Of a DNA stretch of 64,000 nt, positions 52,062 to 61,470 are shown in pieces. This DNA comes from Sphingomicrobium flavum (GTDB lineage Bacteria; Pseudomonadota; Alphaproteobacteria; Sphingomonadales; Sphingomonadaceae). The notes under the pieces were generated by a model that saw only the letters and a program-made list of their open reading frames with translations, was not told the DNA's origin and ran no database searches. Made by a program: the position numbers and the translations under genes. The DNA lies in the NCBI RefSeq assembly GCF_024721605.1, contig NZ_CP102630.1:992001-1056000 (forward strand), in the 5' to 3' direction. Numbering within the stretch: the first letter of the stretch is position 1; each line of letters opens with the position of its first letter.

Positions 52062-53153
52062 ATGAGTGATGCCTTGATCGACCGCCTGACCGACAATGAA
52101 CGCCAATGCCTTGAACGGGTGCTGGATCACCAGACCGCCAAGGAAATGGCGCGCGACCTCGGCATCTCGCATCATGCGGTGGAGAAGCGGCTGAAGCGAG
52201 CGCGCGAAAAGCTGGGCGCCGCGACCTCGCTGGAGGCCGCGCGCATTTATGGCGCACGGTACGGTCGGCCCGTATCCGGTCAGTCGGACCTCGCCGCTGC
52301 ACCAATTGAAACGATAGATGATCCGCAGAAAACGGGTGTTCCTGCCCGTTCCCGCAGGAGAAATATCATCATGATCCTCGCCACCTTGGTCGCTGGCGTT
52401 ACGGCCATCCTCGCAACCGGCGTCACTGCCGACCGGTCGGAAATCGACACTGTGAATGGCAAATCCGCAGCCGAACTGTCCGACCCGGTTCATGACCGCA
52501 ATCGCTATCGCATCGAAATAGGGCCGATCTCTGGCCTCGACCCTTATGACCTGGCGTTCGAGGTCATCGACAGCGATCGCTCCGACAGCATCAGCCAGCA
52601 GGAATTCCTCGACGGTGCACGCACGTTCGACAATCCCGGCTATTTGGCGAGCGGAGGCGATGAGAATAACAGCCTGGAGGCAATCTTCCACAGTCTCGAC
52701 ATTGATGGCAGCGGCCTGATCGAACGCGACGAATATCGGGATATCTCCTTCACCGACGACCAGAACGAGCTTTACGTCTTCGAGATCGTCTTTCCTGGTA
52801 AAACGGCTTCCGCACAGTCGGCGGGCAACGGGCGAGCAAATCCGCCTACCAAGAATGGCTACAGCTATGCCGTGGGCATCGTGCCGCGCGACGGCCTGAC
52901 CGCGCTCGAGACCGCGTTTCGCATGATCGACAAGGACCGCTCGGGGACCATTTCTGTGCAGGAATTTATTGTGCAGAATCCCGTCGTCGATTTGTCCACG
53001 AGCCAAAGCGCACCCGACAGCGATCCGATCTTTGCCTTCATGGATGGCAATAGCGATGGACTGATCGAGCCCAATGAGTGGAGCAACGTCAGCTTTGTCG
53101 ATGAAAAGGGTGATGAATATTCGTTCGAAATCTCGGACAGTTCCACTCGGTAA
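52062..53153 (+). CDS. LuxR-type HTH, single membrane span, four EF-hands
   Basis: 363 residues. A GerE/LuxR helix-turn-helix (about 8-66; LTDNERQCLERVL, KEMARDLGISHHAVEKRLKR) is followed by a basic stop (RSRRRN), one hydrophobic helix (102-120) and an extracytoplasmic part. That part has two tandem modules (about 148-242 and 266-357), each with an EF-hand pair and ending in a similar strand (LYVFEI, EYSFEI). The loops are D170-E181, D213-E224, D290-E301 and D328-E339; all keep Asp at 1, Asp/Asn at 3 and Glu at 12. It is probably a membrane-tethered one-component regulator sensing calcium outside the cytoplasm. Targets are unknown; plsY is divergent and murI follows. Confidence 0.85.
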   Translation: MSDALIDRLTDNERQCLERVLDHQTAKEMARDLGISHHAVEKRLKRAREKLGAATSLEAARIYGARYGRPVSGQSDLAAAPIETIDDPQKTGVPARSRRRNIIMILATLVAGVTAILATGVTADRSEIDTVNGKSAAELSDPVHDRNRYRIEIGPISGLDPYDLAFEVIDSDRSDSISQQEFLDGARTFDNPGYLASGGDENNSLEAIFHSLDIDGSGLIERDEYRDISFTDDQNELYVFEIVFPGKTASAQSAGNGRANPPTKNGYSYAVGIVPRDGLTALETAFRMIDKDRSGTISVQEFIVQNPVVDLSTSQSAPDSDPIFAFMDGNSDGLIEPNEWSNVSFVDEKGDEYSFEISDSSTR

Positions 53154-53197
53154 AGCTGCGCTTGCCCTCGGGGGGCGAGGCAGGCAAGAGAGCCGCC

Positions 53198-53986
53198 ATG
53201 TCCTCCGACGCCCCCATCCTCTTTTTCGATTCGGGCATTGGCGGGCTCTCGATCCTGGAGCCGACGCGCGCGCTCATCCCGACCGCGCCCATCGTCTATG
53301 CTGCCGATAATGCAGCTTTCCCCTATGGCACGCGCTCCGAAACCGAAATCGCCGCGCGCGTCCCGGCACTCCTCGGTCGCCTGACCGAAAGAGTGCGTCC
53401 GCGCCTAGTCGTCATTGCCTGCAATACCGCCAGCACTATCGCGCTCGATCATGTCCGCGCTGCCCTTGACGTGCCGGTGGTCGGCACCGTGCCCGCCATC
53501 AAGCCAGCAGCGGAGCAGACCAAGACCAAGATCATCGGCGTGCTCGGCACCCAAGCCACGGTACGCCAGCCATATGTCGACAATCTGTCGGCGCAATATG
53601 CCGCCGACTGCACCGTGCTGCGCCATGGCTCGGCGGCCCTGGTCGAGCTTGCCGAACAACGGCTCGCGGGTGAAGATGTGGACACGCAGGCCGTGGTCGG
53701 CGCCGCGCAGCCCCTGTTCGACCAACCGGGCGGGGACCGGATCGATACCGTGGTGCTGGCCTGCACCCACTTCCCGCTGCTCGCTGACTGGCTGCGCGCC
53801 GCGCATCCGGGCGTCGCCTTCATCGACGGAGGCCAGGGCATCGCCCGGCGCATCGCTTATCTCACCAACGGCCAGCAATGGCCCTCCACCGCGCCCGAAG
53901 GTACCGCCATCTTCACCGCCACGCCGCCGCCCGCGCTGGCCAAAGCGCTCGCGCCTTATGGATTGACCCGGATCACGTCGCTCTGA
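53198..53986 (+). CDS. murI: glutamate racemase
   Basis: 262 residues from MSSDAPILFFDSGIGG. Supplies D-glutamate for peptidoglycan. Catalytic cysteines in VIACNTAST and LACTHFPLL; YAADNAAFPYGTRS is the substrate loop. A TTG at 53162 would add 12 residues without a family match. It lies 44 nt after the EF-hand regulator gene, on the same strand. Confidence 0.96.
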   Translation: MSSDAPILFFDSGIGGLSILEPTRALIPTAPIVYAADNAAFPYGTRSETEIAARVPALLGRLTERVRPRLVVIACNTASTIALDHVRAALDVPVVGTVPAIKPAAEQTKTKIIGVLGTQATVRQPYVDNLSAQYAADCTVLRHGSAALVELAEQRLAGEDVDTQAVVGAAQPLFDQPGGDRIDTVVLACTHFPLLADWLRAAHPGVAFIDGGQGIARRIAYLTNGQQWPSTAPEGTAIFTATPPPALAKALAPYGLTRITSL

Positions 53987-54069
53987 TCGAAAACTCTTCG
54001 CGGGGGTGTGGAAATCTGGCGACAACCCCGCTAAAGGGCGCCGCAAGAGCGAAAGAGTGACTGGGCACA

Positions 54070-55290
54070 GTGGACTATAACCATATCTTCAAATCGGCGA
54101 TCGACCGATTGCATGATGAAGGGCGCTACCGCGTCTTCATCGATATTTTGCGCACCAAGGGTGCCTATCCCAATGCCCGCTGTTTCCATGGCCACAACGG
54201 GCCCAAGCCCATCACCGTCTGGTGTTCCAACGACTATCTCGGCATGGGCCAGCACGACAAGGTCGTCGCCGCGATGGAAGAAGCGTTGCACGATGTCGGC
54301 GCCGGGTCGGGCGGCACCCGGAATATTGGCGGCAACACCCACCTCCACGTCCAGCTGGAAGAAGAGCTGGCCGATTTGCACGGCAAGCAAGCGGCCCTGC
54401 TCTTCACCTCGGGCTATGTCTCCAACGAAGCGGCGCTCTCCACGCTCGGCAAGCTCTTGCCCGGCTGCATCATCTTTTCGGATGAGCTCAACCACGCCTC
54501 GATGATTGCGGGCATCCGCAATTCGGGCTGCGAAAAGCGCGTCTTCCGCCACAATGACCTCGAGCATCTCGAGCAGATGCTGATGCAGGTCGATCCCGAA
54601 GCACCCAAGCTGATCGCCTTCGAAAGCGTCTATTCGATGGACGGCGATATCGCCCCCATCGCCGAGATTTGCGACCTGGCGGACAAATATGGTGCGCTAA
54701 CCTATCTCGACGAAGTCCATGCCGTCGGCATGTATGGCGCGCGCGGCGGCGGCATTTCGGAGCGTGACGGCGTTGCCCACCGCGTCACGCTGATCGAAGG
54801 CACGCTCGGCAAGGCGTTTGGCGTGATGGGCGGTTATGTGTCGGCCGACAAGACGATTATCGACTGCATCCGCAGCTATGCGCCGGGCTTCATCTTCACC
54901 ACCAGCCTGTCGCCCGTGCTGGTCGGCGGCGCGCTCGCCAGCGTGCGTCACCTCAAGGGGTCGAGCGACGAGCGCAATGCCCAGCAATCGGCTGCCGCGA
55001 TGCTGAAAGCCAAGTTCAGCGATGCCGGCCTGCCGCTGATGCCCAGCGTCACCCATATCGTCCCGCTGATGGTGGGCTGCCCGGTCAAGGCCAAGCAGAT
55101 TTCGGACATCTTGCTCGCCGAATATGGCGTCTATGTCCAACCCATCAATTTCCCCACCGTGCCCCGCGGTACCGAGCGGCTGCGCTTTACGCCGGGCCCC
55201 TGCCACACGGGCAAAATGATGGACGATCTGGTCAAGGCTCTGGTGGAAATCTGGGACCGGCTCGAGATAGGCGACGTCAAGGCCGCCTGA
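54070..55290 (+). CDS. hemA: 5-aminolevulinate synthase
   Basis: Condenses glycine and succinyl-CoA, the alphaproteobacterial route to haem. 406 residues from GTG. PLP lysine K248 in [32 protein letters not shown] and the N-terminal [19 protein letters not shown]. An inverted repeat GCGGGG...CCCCGC (54000-54031) lies in the leader. Its stop overlaps the next gene (TGATG). Confidence 0.98.
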   Translation: MDYNHIFKSAIDRLHDEGRYRVFIDILRTKGAYPNARCFHGHNGPKPITVWCSNDYLGMGQHDKVVAAMEEALHDVGAGSGGTRNIGGNTHLHVQLEEELADLHGKQAALLFTSGYVSNEAALSTLGKLLPGCIIFSDELNHASMIAGIRNSGCEKRVFRHNDLEHLEQMLMQVDPEAPKLIAFESVYSMDGDIAPIAEICDLADKYGALTYLDEVHAVGMYGARGGGISERDGVAHRVTLIEGTLGKAFGVMGGYVSADKTIIDCIRSYAPGFIFTTSLSPVLVGGALASVRHLKGSSDERNAQQSAAAMLKAKFSDAGLPLMPSVTHIVPLMVGCPVKAKQISDILLAEYGVYVQPINFPTVPRGTERLRFTPGPCHTGKMMDDLVKALVEIWDRLEIGDVKAA

Positions 55291-55565
55291 TGGCCAAGGC
55301 CGATCCCGACTTCCGGCACGACACACCGGACTTCTTCACCGCAGCCTTCGCTGCAGACCCCTCGCTCAAGGCGCAATGGGACGGCCTCACCGACCTTGGT
55401 CGCAACGAATATATCTGCTGGGTCACCTCGGCCAAGCAGCAGGCCACCATCGACAAACGCTTTGCGCGATTGAAAGAGGAAGTGCTGGACGGCAAACGCC
55501 GCCCCTGCTGCTGGCCCGGTTGCCCGCACCGCCGGGAATCGGCGCGCAAGTTCGTTCAGCCCTAG
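55290..55565 (+). CDS. YdeI/OmpD-associated (OmdA-like) protein
   Basis: 91 residues, helical, with the pattern LGRNEYICWVTSAKQQATID...RFARLKEEVLDGKRRPCC found in the OmdA/YdeI family. In other proteins this is a C-terminal domain; here it stands alone. A CCWPGCPH motif near the end might bind metal. The function is not established. It is coupled to hemA, which could hint at a link with haem synthesis. Confidence 0.7.
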   Translation: MAKADPDFRHDTPDFFTAAFAADPSLKAQWDGLTDLGRNEYICWVTSAKQQATIDKRFARLKEEVLDGKRRPCCWPGCPHRRESARKFVQP

Positions 55566-55567
55566 TC

Positions 55568-56140
55568 CTATTGGCCTACATTCATCGGCACCGGACCCGG
55601 CCAGTCATTGTCGCCCACGCGGCGTAGCTTCATTTCGAAAAACTGCACCGGCTCGGCGTCGCCCATGATGCGATAGCCGACTTCGTGCCACACGCCGTCG
55701 GTGAAGGTGGTCTCGTATCGCATCGTCATCGGTCCGGCCTCGATCCACCAGTTATAGCCGGTCTCGGTCAGCTCGACCGGATAGACCCCGCTCCGGCCCT
55801 GCGCAAAAGTGTGGAAGCGATATTCGCCAAGTTCGTTGTGCCACTTGATGATGCCCAGCGCATTGAACACGGCCTCGCCCGTGTCCTTGTCATAGCCGCG
55901 CCCCTCGACAATCTTCACAGAACCGCCAAGAAACGGCCCGACACGTTCCACCTGCACCATTTCAAACGGCCCGTTAGGCGTCTGGAATGTCGCATCGCCA
56001 CGCCAAAGGCCTTCCTGCCATTCGAAGGCCTTCATCCGCTCGGTCTGCTCGGCCAGCAGCGCCGCGCTTTGCGGGTCTTGGGCTGTGGCTGCCGCCGGCA
56101 CCGCCAGCGCTGTCGCCAGCGCGATCACCAATTTTTTCAT
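55568..56140 (-). CDS. secreted DUF1579-like protein
   Basis: 190 residues from MKKLVIALATALAV, with a signal peptide cut after about ATAQ. The mature part follows the pattern of DUF1579-like lipocalin-fold proteins: EWQEGLWRGDATFQTPNG, GPFLGGSVKIVEGRGYD, GIIKWHNELGEYRFHTF. The ligand is unknown. A start 13 codons earlier would add a hydrophilic stretch before the signal and is rejected. It is convergent with the OmdA-like gene. Confidence 0.75.
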   Translation of the reverse strand: MKKLVIALATALAVPAAATAQDPQSAALLAEQTERMKAFEWQEGLWRGDATFQTPNGPFEMVQVERVGPFLGGSVKIVEGRGYDKDTGEAVFNALGIIKWHNELGEYRFHTFAQGRSGVYPVELTETGYNWWIEAGPMTMRYETTFTDGVWHEVGYRIMGDAEPVQFFEMKLRRVGDNDWPGPVPMNVGQ

Positions 56141-56177
56141 CCTTGCATCCTTCCTGTTCGCTTGGCAGCCATGAGCC

Positions 56178-56972
56178 ATGGCCAGTCACGCCCACGATGA
56201 TGCCGCTTCACCGGCGCGCGACAAGCGAATTTTCGCCAACCTTGCGCAGCGTTTCGCGAACAAGGAGGTGCGCGGACCGGCGCGGGTGATGGCGGTCATC
56301 GCCCTGGCGCTTATTCCCGTCGCGACCATCGCGGCCCCCTTCGGCACCGCCCAGCTCCCGCTGCTCGAACGGCTAGCATTCTGGGCCATGCTGCTGGGTC
56401 TTCACCTGTTGATCTGGCTGGCCTGGGTCGCTGCGACCTTCCGGAAACCGGGCGACTGGAAATGGGCGGTGCCGGTCGGCGTCGTCGTCGCGAACGGGCC
56501 GCTGCCTTTGCTGATCTGGGCGGCCCTGCGCCTGTTCGGCCGCAATTTGGGGGCGAACTGGCCGGTCATCTGGCTGCAGACCTTTGCCATCGCCGCCGTC
56601 GTCTTCATCGCCCTTATTTTCATCTTCCGCAGCCAGCTTGGCGAGCAGGTGGATGGGGGAAAGGGGCCGCTCTGGCGCGCCGGCATCCATGACCGCCAGG
56701 CACTGGCCGCCATTATCTCGAACGACCATTATTGCCGGCTGCTCAAGCTCGATGGCGAGGATCGCATGGTGCACGGCCGCTACGTCGATTTCCTCGGTGA
56801 AACCGAGGGGCTGGACGGGCTGGAGCTTCGACGCGGGAGCTGGATTTCAGGCGCCGCCGTAAAGGCCATCGAACGCCGTGACCGCTCGATCTATGTCACG
56901 CTGGTCAACGGCGAAGAGGTGCGCGCCAGCGATGGCGGTCGCAAGCGCATGCGCGAGCGCGGCTGGATCTAG
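56178..56972 (+). CDS. membrane-bound LytTR transcription regulator
   Basis: 264 residues. Four hydrophobic helices (about 36-55, 64-87, 96-120 and 129-150) are followed by a linker and a C-terminal LytTR DNA-binding domain (about 170-264: HYCRLLKLDGEDRMVHGRY, GSWISGAAVKAIERRDRSI). This is a regulator tied to the inner membrane with no kinase. The signal it reads is unknown. The start was chosen because it is divergent from the DUF1579-like gene with a short gap. Confidence 0.82.
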   Translation: MASHAHDDAASPARDKRIFANLAQRFANKEVRGPARVMAVIALALIPVATIAAPFGTAQLPLLERLAFWAMLLGLHLLIWLAWVAATFRKPGDWKWAVPVGVVVANGPLPLLIWAALRLFGRNLGANWPVIWLQTFAIAAVVFIALIFIFRSQLGEQVDGGKGPLWRAGIHDRQALAAIISNDHYCRLLKLDGEDRMVHGRYVDFLGETEGLDGLELRRGSWISGAAVKAIERRDRSIYVTLVNGEEVRASDGGRKRMRERGWI

Positions 56973-57812
56973 CTAGCAGCGCTTGCCTTCGGTTGCTTCC
57001 AGATAAGGCGTGGCATCGACCAGCGAATAGCCTGGCGTGACCGACGCGAAATGGTCGAGCCAATATTTGTGGCCCGATCCCACGATGATCAGCACGCGGT
57101 CGCCGGGTTCTGCGACCATGTCAGCCTTAGCGAACATCTTGGCGTTCCGCATGTACCAATATGCGTTGAGTTCTGCGCCAGGCTGATTGTCCGCATCGCC
57201 AAAACCCAGCATTCCGTAATAAAGTCTGCTGTGGCCAAAGGCCGCATTGGCGGAACCGTTGTGAAAAACCAGCTTTTCGGCAATGCTGCAACTGGCGACC
57301 TCTTTGGCCTGGCTCATGATATAATTCTGCGCCCAACCGAACAGCGCCCCAATTTCTGCTTGCTTGCCATGGGCTGCGGACCATTGCTGCACCTTACCCA
57401 TGGGGAAATAATCCGGTTCGCCATCACCAGGCTGCTCGTCAAAACCATAGACATTGGCATGGCCTAGCGTTCGCGCCAGGCGATAGCCGATTTGATAGGT
57501 CTCACTCGCCTCGGTCGCGATCAGTTCGTCAGCGCGCGCATAATTGCTGAGCGTGAGGTCGGCGTTTGGCGACTGGGTCTCCACCAGGACTTTGGTCGGT
57601 TTCCAGTCAGCCAGCGAATTGACCAACGCCATGAGTTCCTCCTGCGGGCCGTCCTGCATGACATCACCTGCGTCAACATTAATCATGTCCTGCCCCGGGT
57701 TGGCGAGGTGATACATGCCCAGCACCATAACTTCGACCTTCTTATTTTCCGCAGGATGAACAGGTGCAGGCTGCATGGTGGCCACCGCAGCGGCAGTAAG
57801 AATGGTAAGCAT
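56973..57812 (-). CDS. DUF5694 secreted protein
   Basis: 279 residues with a signal peptide (about residues 1-20). The family motif VMVLGMYHLANPGQDMINVD is near the start, with ETQSPNAD, and a late RVLIIVGSGHKYWLDHF. The GxYH...E...GxGH pattern recalls TraB/ChaN-type metal-binding enzymes, but no activity is proven. Its stop directly abuts that of the LytTR gene. Confidence 0.8.
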   Translation of the reverse strand: MLTILTAAAVATMQPAPVHPAENKKVEVMVLGMYHLANPGQDMINVDAGDVMQDGPQEELMALVNSLADWKPTKVLVETQSPNADLTLSNYARADELIATEASETYQIGYRLARTLGHANVYGFDEQPGDGEPDYFPMGKVQQWSAAHGKQAEIGALFGWAQNYIMSQAKEVASCSIAEKLVFHNGSANAAFGHSRLYYGMLGFGDADNQPGAELNAYWYMRNAKMFAKADMVAEPGDRVLIIVGSGHKYWLDHFASVTPGYSLVDATPYLEATEGKRC

Positions 57813-57917
57813 GAGACCCCTCTTGGCTTTCTAGCTGTGTTATCCAGGCAATACACGTGAAGATTTTAACCGTCAAGCGGGGTGGCGAATCCGGACGGGC
57901 TTCACTAGGGATAGGCC

Positions 57918-58343
57918 ATGCACATCGCCCTTGCTTCCGATCATGCCGGTGTCGGCTTGAAATCCGCCCTTGTCGATTGGCTCAAAGATGCCGGTCATGA
58001 CGTCGACGACCTCGGCCCCGATGGGACCGATAGCGTCGATTATCCCGATTATGGTAAGGCGCTTGCCGACCATGTCGCCGCCGGCAAGGCGGAGCGCGGC
58101 ATCGCCATTTGCGGCTCGGGCATCGGAATCTCCATCGCCGTCAACCGCAACCCTGCATGTCGCTGCGCGCGGGTGAGCGAGCCCTTGTCCGCCGCGCTGT
58201 CGCGCCAGCATAATGACGCCAATGTCATCGCGCTGGGCGAGCGCCTCATCGGCATCGACATGGCCAAGGCCATCGTCACCGCATTTCTCGACACCCAATT
58301 CGAAGGCGGGCGCCACCAGCGCCGCGTCGACAAGCTGAGCTAG
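57918..58343 (+). CDS. rpiB: ribose-5-phosphate isomerase B
   Basis: 141 residues. Interconverts ribose 5-phosphate and ribulose 5-phosphate. [46 protein letters not shown] with the catalytic Cys, and [15 protein letters not shown]. It starts an operon rpiB-glyA-nrdR-trmJ with small gaps. Confidence 0.96.
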   Translation: MHIALASDHAGVGLKSALVDWLKDAGHDVDDLGPDGTDSVDYPDYGKALADHVAAGKAERGIAICGSGIGISIAVNRNPACRCARVSEPLSAALSRQHNDANVIALGERLIGIDMAKAIVTAFLDTQFEGGRHQRRVDKLS

Positions 58344-58351
58344 GACCCATC

Positions 58352-59653
58352 ATGGCCACCGCCATTACCGATATTCGCAGCGCCGATTTCTTTTCCGCCA
58401 AGCTGGCCGACAGCGATGACGCCGTCGCCAATGCCATCGCCGCTGAGCTCAAGCGCGAGCAGAACCAGATCGAGCTGATCGCCTCCGAAAATATTGTCTC
58501 GAAAGCAGTGCTCGAAGCGCAGGGCAGCGTACTGACCAACAAATATGCCGAGGGCTATCCGGGCCGCCGCTACTATCAAGGCTGCGCACCGTCGGACACG
58601 GTCGAGCAACTCGCGATCGACCGCGCCAAGCAGCTGTTCGATTGCGAATATGCCAATGTGCAGCCGCATTCGGGCGCGCAGGCCAATGGCGCGGTGTTGC
58701 TGGCGCTCGTGCAGCCCGGCGATACCCTCCTGGGCATGAGCCTCGATGCAGGCGGTCACCTCACCCATGGTGCCAAGCCCGCCCAGTCGGGCAAATGGTT
58801 CAACGCCGTCCAATATGGCGTCAAGGAAGACACCCACCTCATCGACTATGACGAGGTCGAACGTCTCGCCAAGGAGCATCAGCCCAAGATCATCATCGCG
58901 GGCGGCAGCGCTTATCCTCGCCACATCGATTTCGAACGCTTCCGCGATATTGCCGATGAAGTCGGCGCCTACCTCCATGTCGACATGGCGCATTTTGCCG
59001 GGCTGGTGGCCGCTGGTGAACATCCCAGCCCCCTGCCCCACGCCCATGTCGTCACCACGACCACGCACAAGACGCTGCGTGGGCCCCGCGGGGGCATGAT
59101 CCTGTCCAATGACCTGGATCTGGGCAAGAAGTTCAACAGCGCGGTCTTCCCCGGCCTGCAGGGCGGACCCCTGATGCATGTCATCGCCGCCAAGGCGGTG
59201 GCCTTTGGCGAGGCGCTGCGGCCCGAATTCAAGACCTACAGCCAGGCCGTGATCCGTAATGCGCAGGTGCTGTGCGAGCAGCTCAAGGCGCGCGGCGCCG
59301 ATCTGGTCGCCGGCGGCACCGACACCCATGTCGGCCTCATCGATCTTCGCCCCCTCGGCATCACCGGCAAGGATGCCGACGAAGCGCTCGAGCGCGCGGG
59401 CATCACCTGCAACAAGAATGGCGTGCCCTTCGATCCGCTGCCGCCGATGAAGACCAGCGGCATTCGCGTCGGCTCGCCCGCCGGCACCACCCGCGGCTTT
59501 GGCGAAGCCGAATTTAAGGACATTGGCGACATGGTGGCCGACGTCCTCCACGGCGTGGCCCGCACCGATGGCGAAGGCGATTCCTCGGTCGAAGCCGATG
59601 TGAAGAAGCGCGTCGAGGCGCTGTGCGCCCGCTTCCCCATCTACGAAGGCTGA
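58352..59653 (+). CDS. glyA: serine hydroxymethyltransferase
   Basis: 433 residues. Converts serine and THF to glycine and methylene-THF. PLP lysine in [47 protein letters not shown]. It starts 8 nt after rpiB. Glycine made here could feed hemA nearby, but the genes are on separate transcripts. Confidence 0.98.
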   Translation: MATAITDIRSADFFSAKLADSDDAVANAIAAELKREQNQIELIASENIVSKAVLEAQGSVLTNKYAEGYPGRRYYQGCAPSDTVEQLAIDRAKQLFDCEYANVQPHSGAQANGAVLLALVQPGDTLLGMSLDAGGHLTHGAKPAQSGKWFNAVQYGVKEDTHLIDYDEVERLAKEHQPKIIIAGGSAYPRHIDFERFRDIADEVGAYLHVDMAHFAGLVAAGEHPSPLPHAHVVTTTTHKTLRGPRGGMILSNDLDLGKKFNSAVFPGLQGGPLMHVIAAKAVAFGEALRPEFKTYSQAVIRNAQVLCEQLKARGADLVAGGTDTHVGLIDLRPLGITGKDADEALERAGITCNKNGVPFDPLPPMKTSGIRVGSPAGTTRGFGEAEFKDIGDMVADVLHGVARTDGEGDSSVEADVKKRVEALCARFPIYEG

Positions 59654-59657
59654 TCGT

Positions 59658-60107
59658 TTGCGCTGCCCCTTCTGCACCCATGAATCGAGCCAGGTGAAGG
59701 ATAGCCGCCCGTCCGAAGACGGCGCGGCCATTCGGCGTCGGCGCCAGTGCGAGGGATGCGGAGCGCGCTTTACCACTTTCGAGCGCGTCCAGCTGCGCGA
59801 CCTTGTTGTCGTCAAGAAGGATGGCAAGCGCGAGCCGTTCGAACAGGCCAAGCTGATGGCCGCCATCGGCCATAGCTGCCGCAAGCGCGACATCAGCGAG
59901 GGGCAGATCGAACGATTGGTCAACTCGATCCAGCGCCAGCTCGAAACCAAGGGCGATGAGGTCAAGGCGCAGGCGATAGGCGAAGCCGTGATGGACGGCC
60001 TCAAGGCTTTGGACAGCGTTGCCTATATCCGTTTCGCCAGCGTCTATCGCGATTTCAAGGAGGCCGGCGATTTCGCCGATATTGCCGGCACGGTGGACGA
60101 GGAATGA
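59658..60107 (+). CDS. nrdR: transcriptional repressor NrdR
   Basis: 149 residues from TTG. A zinc ribbon with C3, C6, C31 and C34 (CPFC...CEGC) and an ATP-cone (about 49-139: [17 protein letters not shown]). Represses ribonucleotide reductase genes in response to nucleotide state. It overlaps trmJ (ATGA). I did not see an NrdR box in this window. Confidence 0.96.
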   Translation: MRCPFCTHESSQVKDSRPSEDGAAIRRRRQCEGCGARFTTFERVQLRDLVVVKKDGKREPFEQAKLMAAIGHSCRKRDISEGQIERLVNSIQRQLETKGDEVKAQAIGEAVMDGLKALDSVAYIRFASVYRDFKEAGDFADIAGTVDEE

Positions 60108-60811
60108 AACCCGTCATCGTGCTGGTCGAACCCCAGCTCGGCCAGAATATCGGCAAGGCAGCGCGCGCCATGCTCAATTTCGGGCTGACCGAAATGCGCA
60201 TCGTCAATCCGCGCGACGGCTGGCCCAATCCCGAGGCGGGTCCCGCCGCCAGCAAGGCCGACATCGTGCTCGACCAGGCGCAGATTTTCGACACCACCGC
60301 CGAGGCCATTGCCGATTGTAGCCTCATCTACGCCTCCACCGTACGCCGCCGCGATGTGATGACGCCCGTCGTCGGCCCCGAGGAAATGGCCGCCGAAATC
60401 CATGCCAGCCAGGGCCGCACCGGCATCCTCTTCGGCCGCGAACGCTCGGGGCTTTCCACTGAGGACGTGGCGCTCTCGACCAGGATCGTGACCGTGCCGA
60501 TCAATCCTGAATTTGGCAGCCTCAACCTCGCGCAGGCGGTGATCCTGCTCGCCTATGAATGGTCGCGCAGCGCCGGGCTCGAACAGCCCACAGCGCGCGA
60601 GATCGAGGATCCGGCCCCGATGGGCGAACTCGACAGCCTGATCGGCCATCTCGATCGCCTGCTCGACGACAAGGGCTATTTCTTCCCGCCCGAACGCAGC
60701 GAAGCCACCCGCCAGACCATCCGCACCATCATGACCAAACCCGGTTGGTCGAGCCGCGAGATCAACGCGCTTCACGGCATGATTAAGGCCCTGGCCGCGC
60801 CAAAGCGCTGA
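60104..60811 (+). CDS. trmJ: tRNA 2'-O-methyltransferase (TrmJ-type SPOUT)
   Basis: 235 residues. SPOUT fold: [43 protein letters not shown] and [16 protein letters not shown]. TrmJ methylates nucleotide 32 of tRNAs. It has a C-terminal helical extension. Last gene of the rpiB-glyA-nrdR run. Confidence 0.93.
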   Translation: MKPVIVLVEPQLGQNIGKAARAMLNFGLTEMRIVNPRDGWPNPEAGPAASKADIVLDQAQIFDTTAEAIADCSLIYASTVRRRDVMTPVVGPEEMAAEIHASQGRTGILFGRERSGLSTEDVALSTRIVTVPINPEFGSLNLAQAVILLAYEWSRSAGLEQPTAREIEDPAPMGELDSLIGHLDRLLDDKGYFFPPERSEATRQTIRTIMTKPGWSSREINALHGMIKALAAPKR

Positions 60812-60847
60812 GAATCGTCCTCCAAACTGGTTGCCCCTCCGGCCAAT

Positions 60848-60876
60848 TTGAAAATTGAATGGCAAAGGTATATTGT
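60848..60876 (+). promoter_or_regulatory. promoter of the first TGSR-cysteine gene
   Basis: TTGAAA (60848-60853), 17 nt, TATTGT (60871-60876). The same spacing and AT-rich context recur upstream of the paralogous gene at 61471. Confidence 0.6.
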
Positions 60877-60933
60877 CACAGTCGCGCGCCGTTGTTGCCG
60901 AGACGTTGCGCGTGCTTTGCCAGGGAGGCCGTC

Positions 60934-61341
60934 ATGCGTCGTATTTTACTGTCCTCATCCTTTTCTGTGCTTTTCGTCATGCCGGCCGCGCTGCTGGCCC
61001 AGCCCGTTCCGCCGGCCGGCGAACGGCAGGATCCCGCGCTCGCGGGCCAGGCCAGCGTGACCAGCCCGAGCGTCGAGCCCGAGACGCCCGAAGAGGCGCC
61101 CGTCGTGGTCGTTGGCGAACGCGAAGAAGTGGTGTGCCGGCGTGAGAAACCGACCGGCTCGCGCGTAGCCACCAAGGTTTGCCGCACCGAAAAGTCGCTG
61201 CGCGAAGAACAGCTGGCCACGCAAGAAGTGATGACCGAGCTTCAACTCGCCGGTGGTCCAGTGTTCGACTCGGCATCAGGCCTGGTCGGGGCCGACGTGG
61301 ACGGGAATCCGCAGACGGTGCCGTCAGCCAATCCCTTCTGA
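60934..61341 (+). CDS. small secreted protein with TGSR-cysteine motif, copy 1
   Basis: 135 residues with a signal peptide (1-23, ending LLAQ). A Pro/Glu-rich linker leads to a block VVCRREKPTGSRVATKVCRT with C68 and C83, then a helical EEQLATQEVMTELQLAGGP and a variable tail ending NPF. The Cys-x14-Cys pair may form a disulfide. The motif C...TGSR...C.T occurs in uncharacterised exported proteins of sphingomonads. Copy 2 lies 129 bp downstream. Confidence 0.8.
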   Translation: MRRILLSSSFSVLFVMPAALLAQPVPPAGERQDPALAGQASVTSPSVEPETPEEAPVVVVGEREEVVCRREKPTGSRVATKVCRTEKSLREEQLATQEVMTELQLAGGPVFDSASGLVGADVDGNPQTVPSANPF

Positions 61342-61385
61342 TCGCTGCTGCGCCCCGCCGGTTCAAAGGCGGACGACGGGCCGAT

Positions 61386-61414
61386 TTGTCAATTGGGACG
61401 CCATTCTATATCAT
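61386..61414 (+). promoter_or_regulatory. promoter of the second TGSR-cysteine gene
   Basis: TTGTCA (61386-61391), 17 nt, TATCAT (61409-61414). It closely parallels the promoter of copy 1, so both copies are likely transcribed separately. Confidence 0.6.
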
Positions 61415-61470
61415 TCGCACTGCAGCGCATGGCGGATGAACGCGATGGGCGAGCGAAACTGGAGGCCTTA

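Noticed and set aside
58340-60004. A 554-codon open frame antisense to glyA and nrdR
   Set aside because: It mirrors two certain genes on the other strand and its translation is low-complexity, without any motif.
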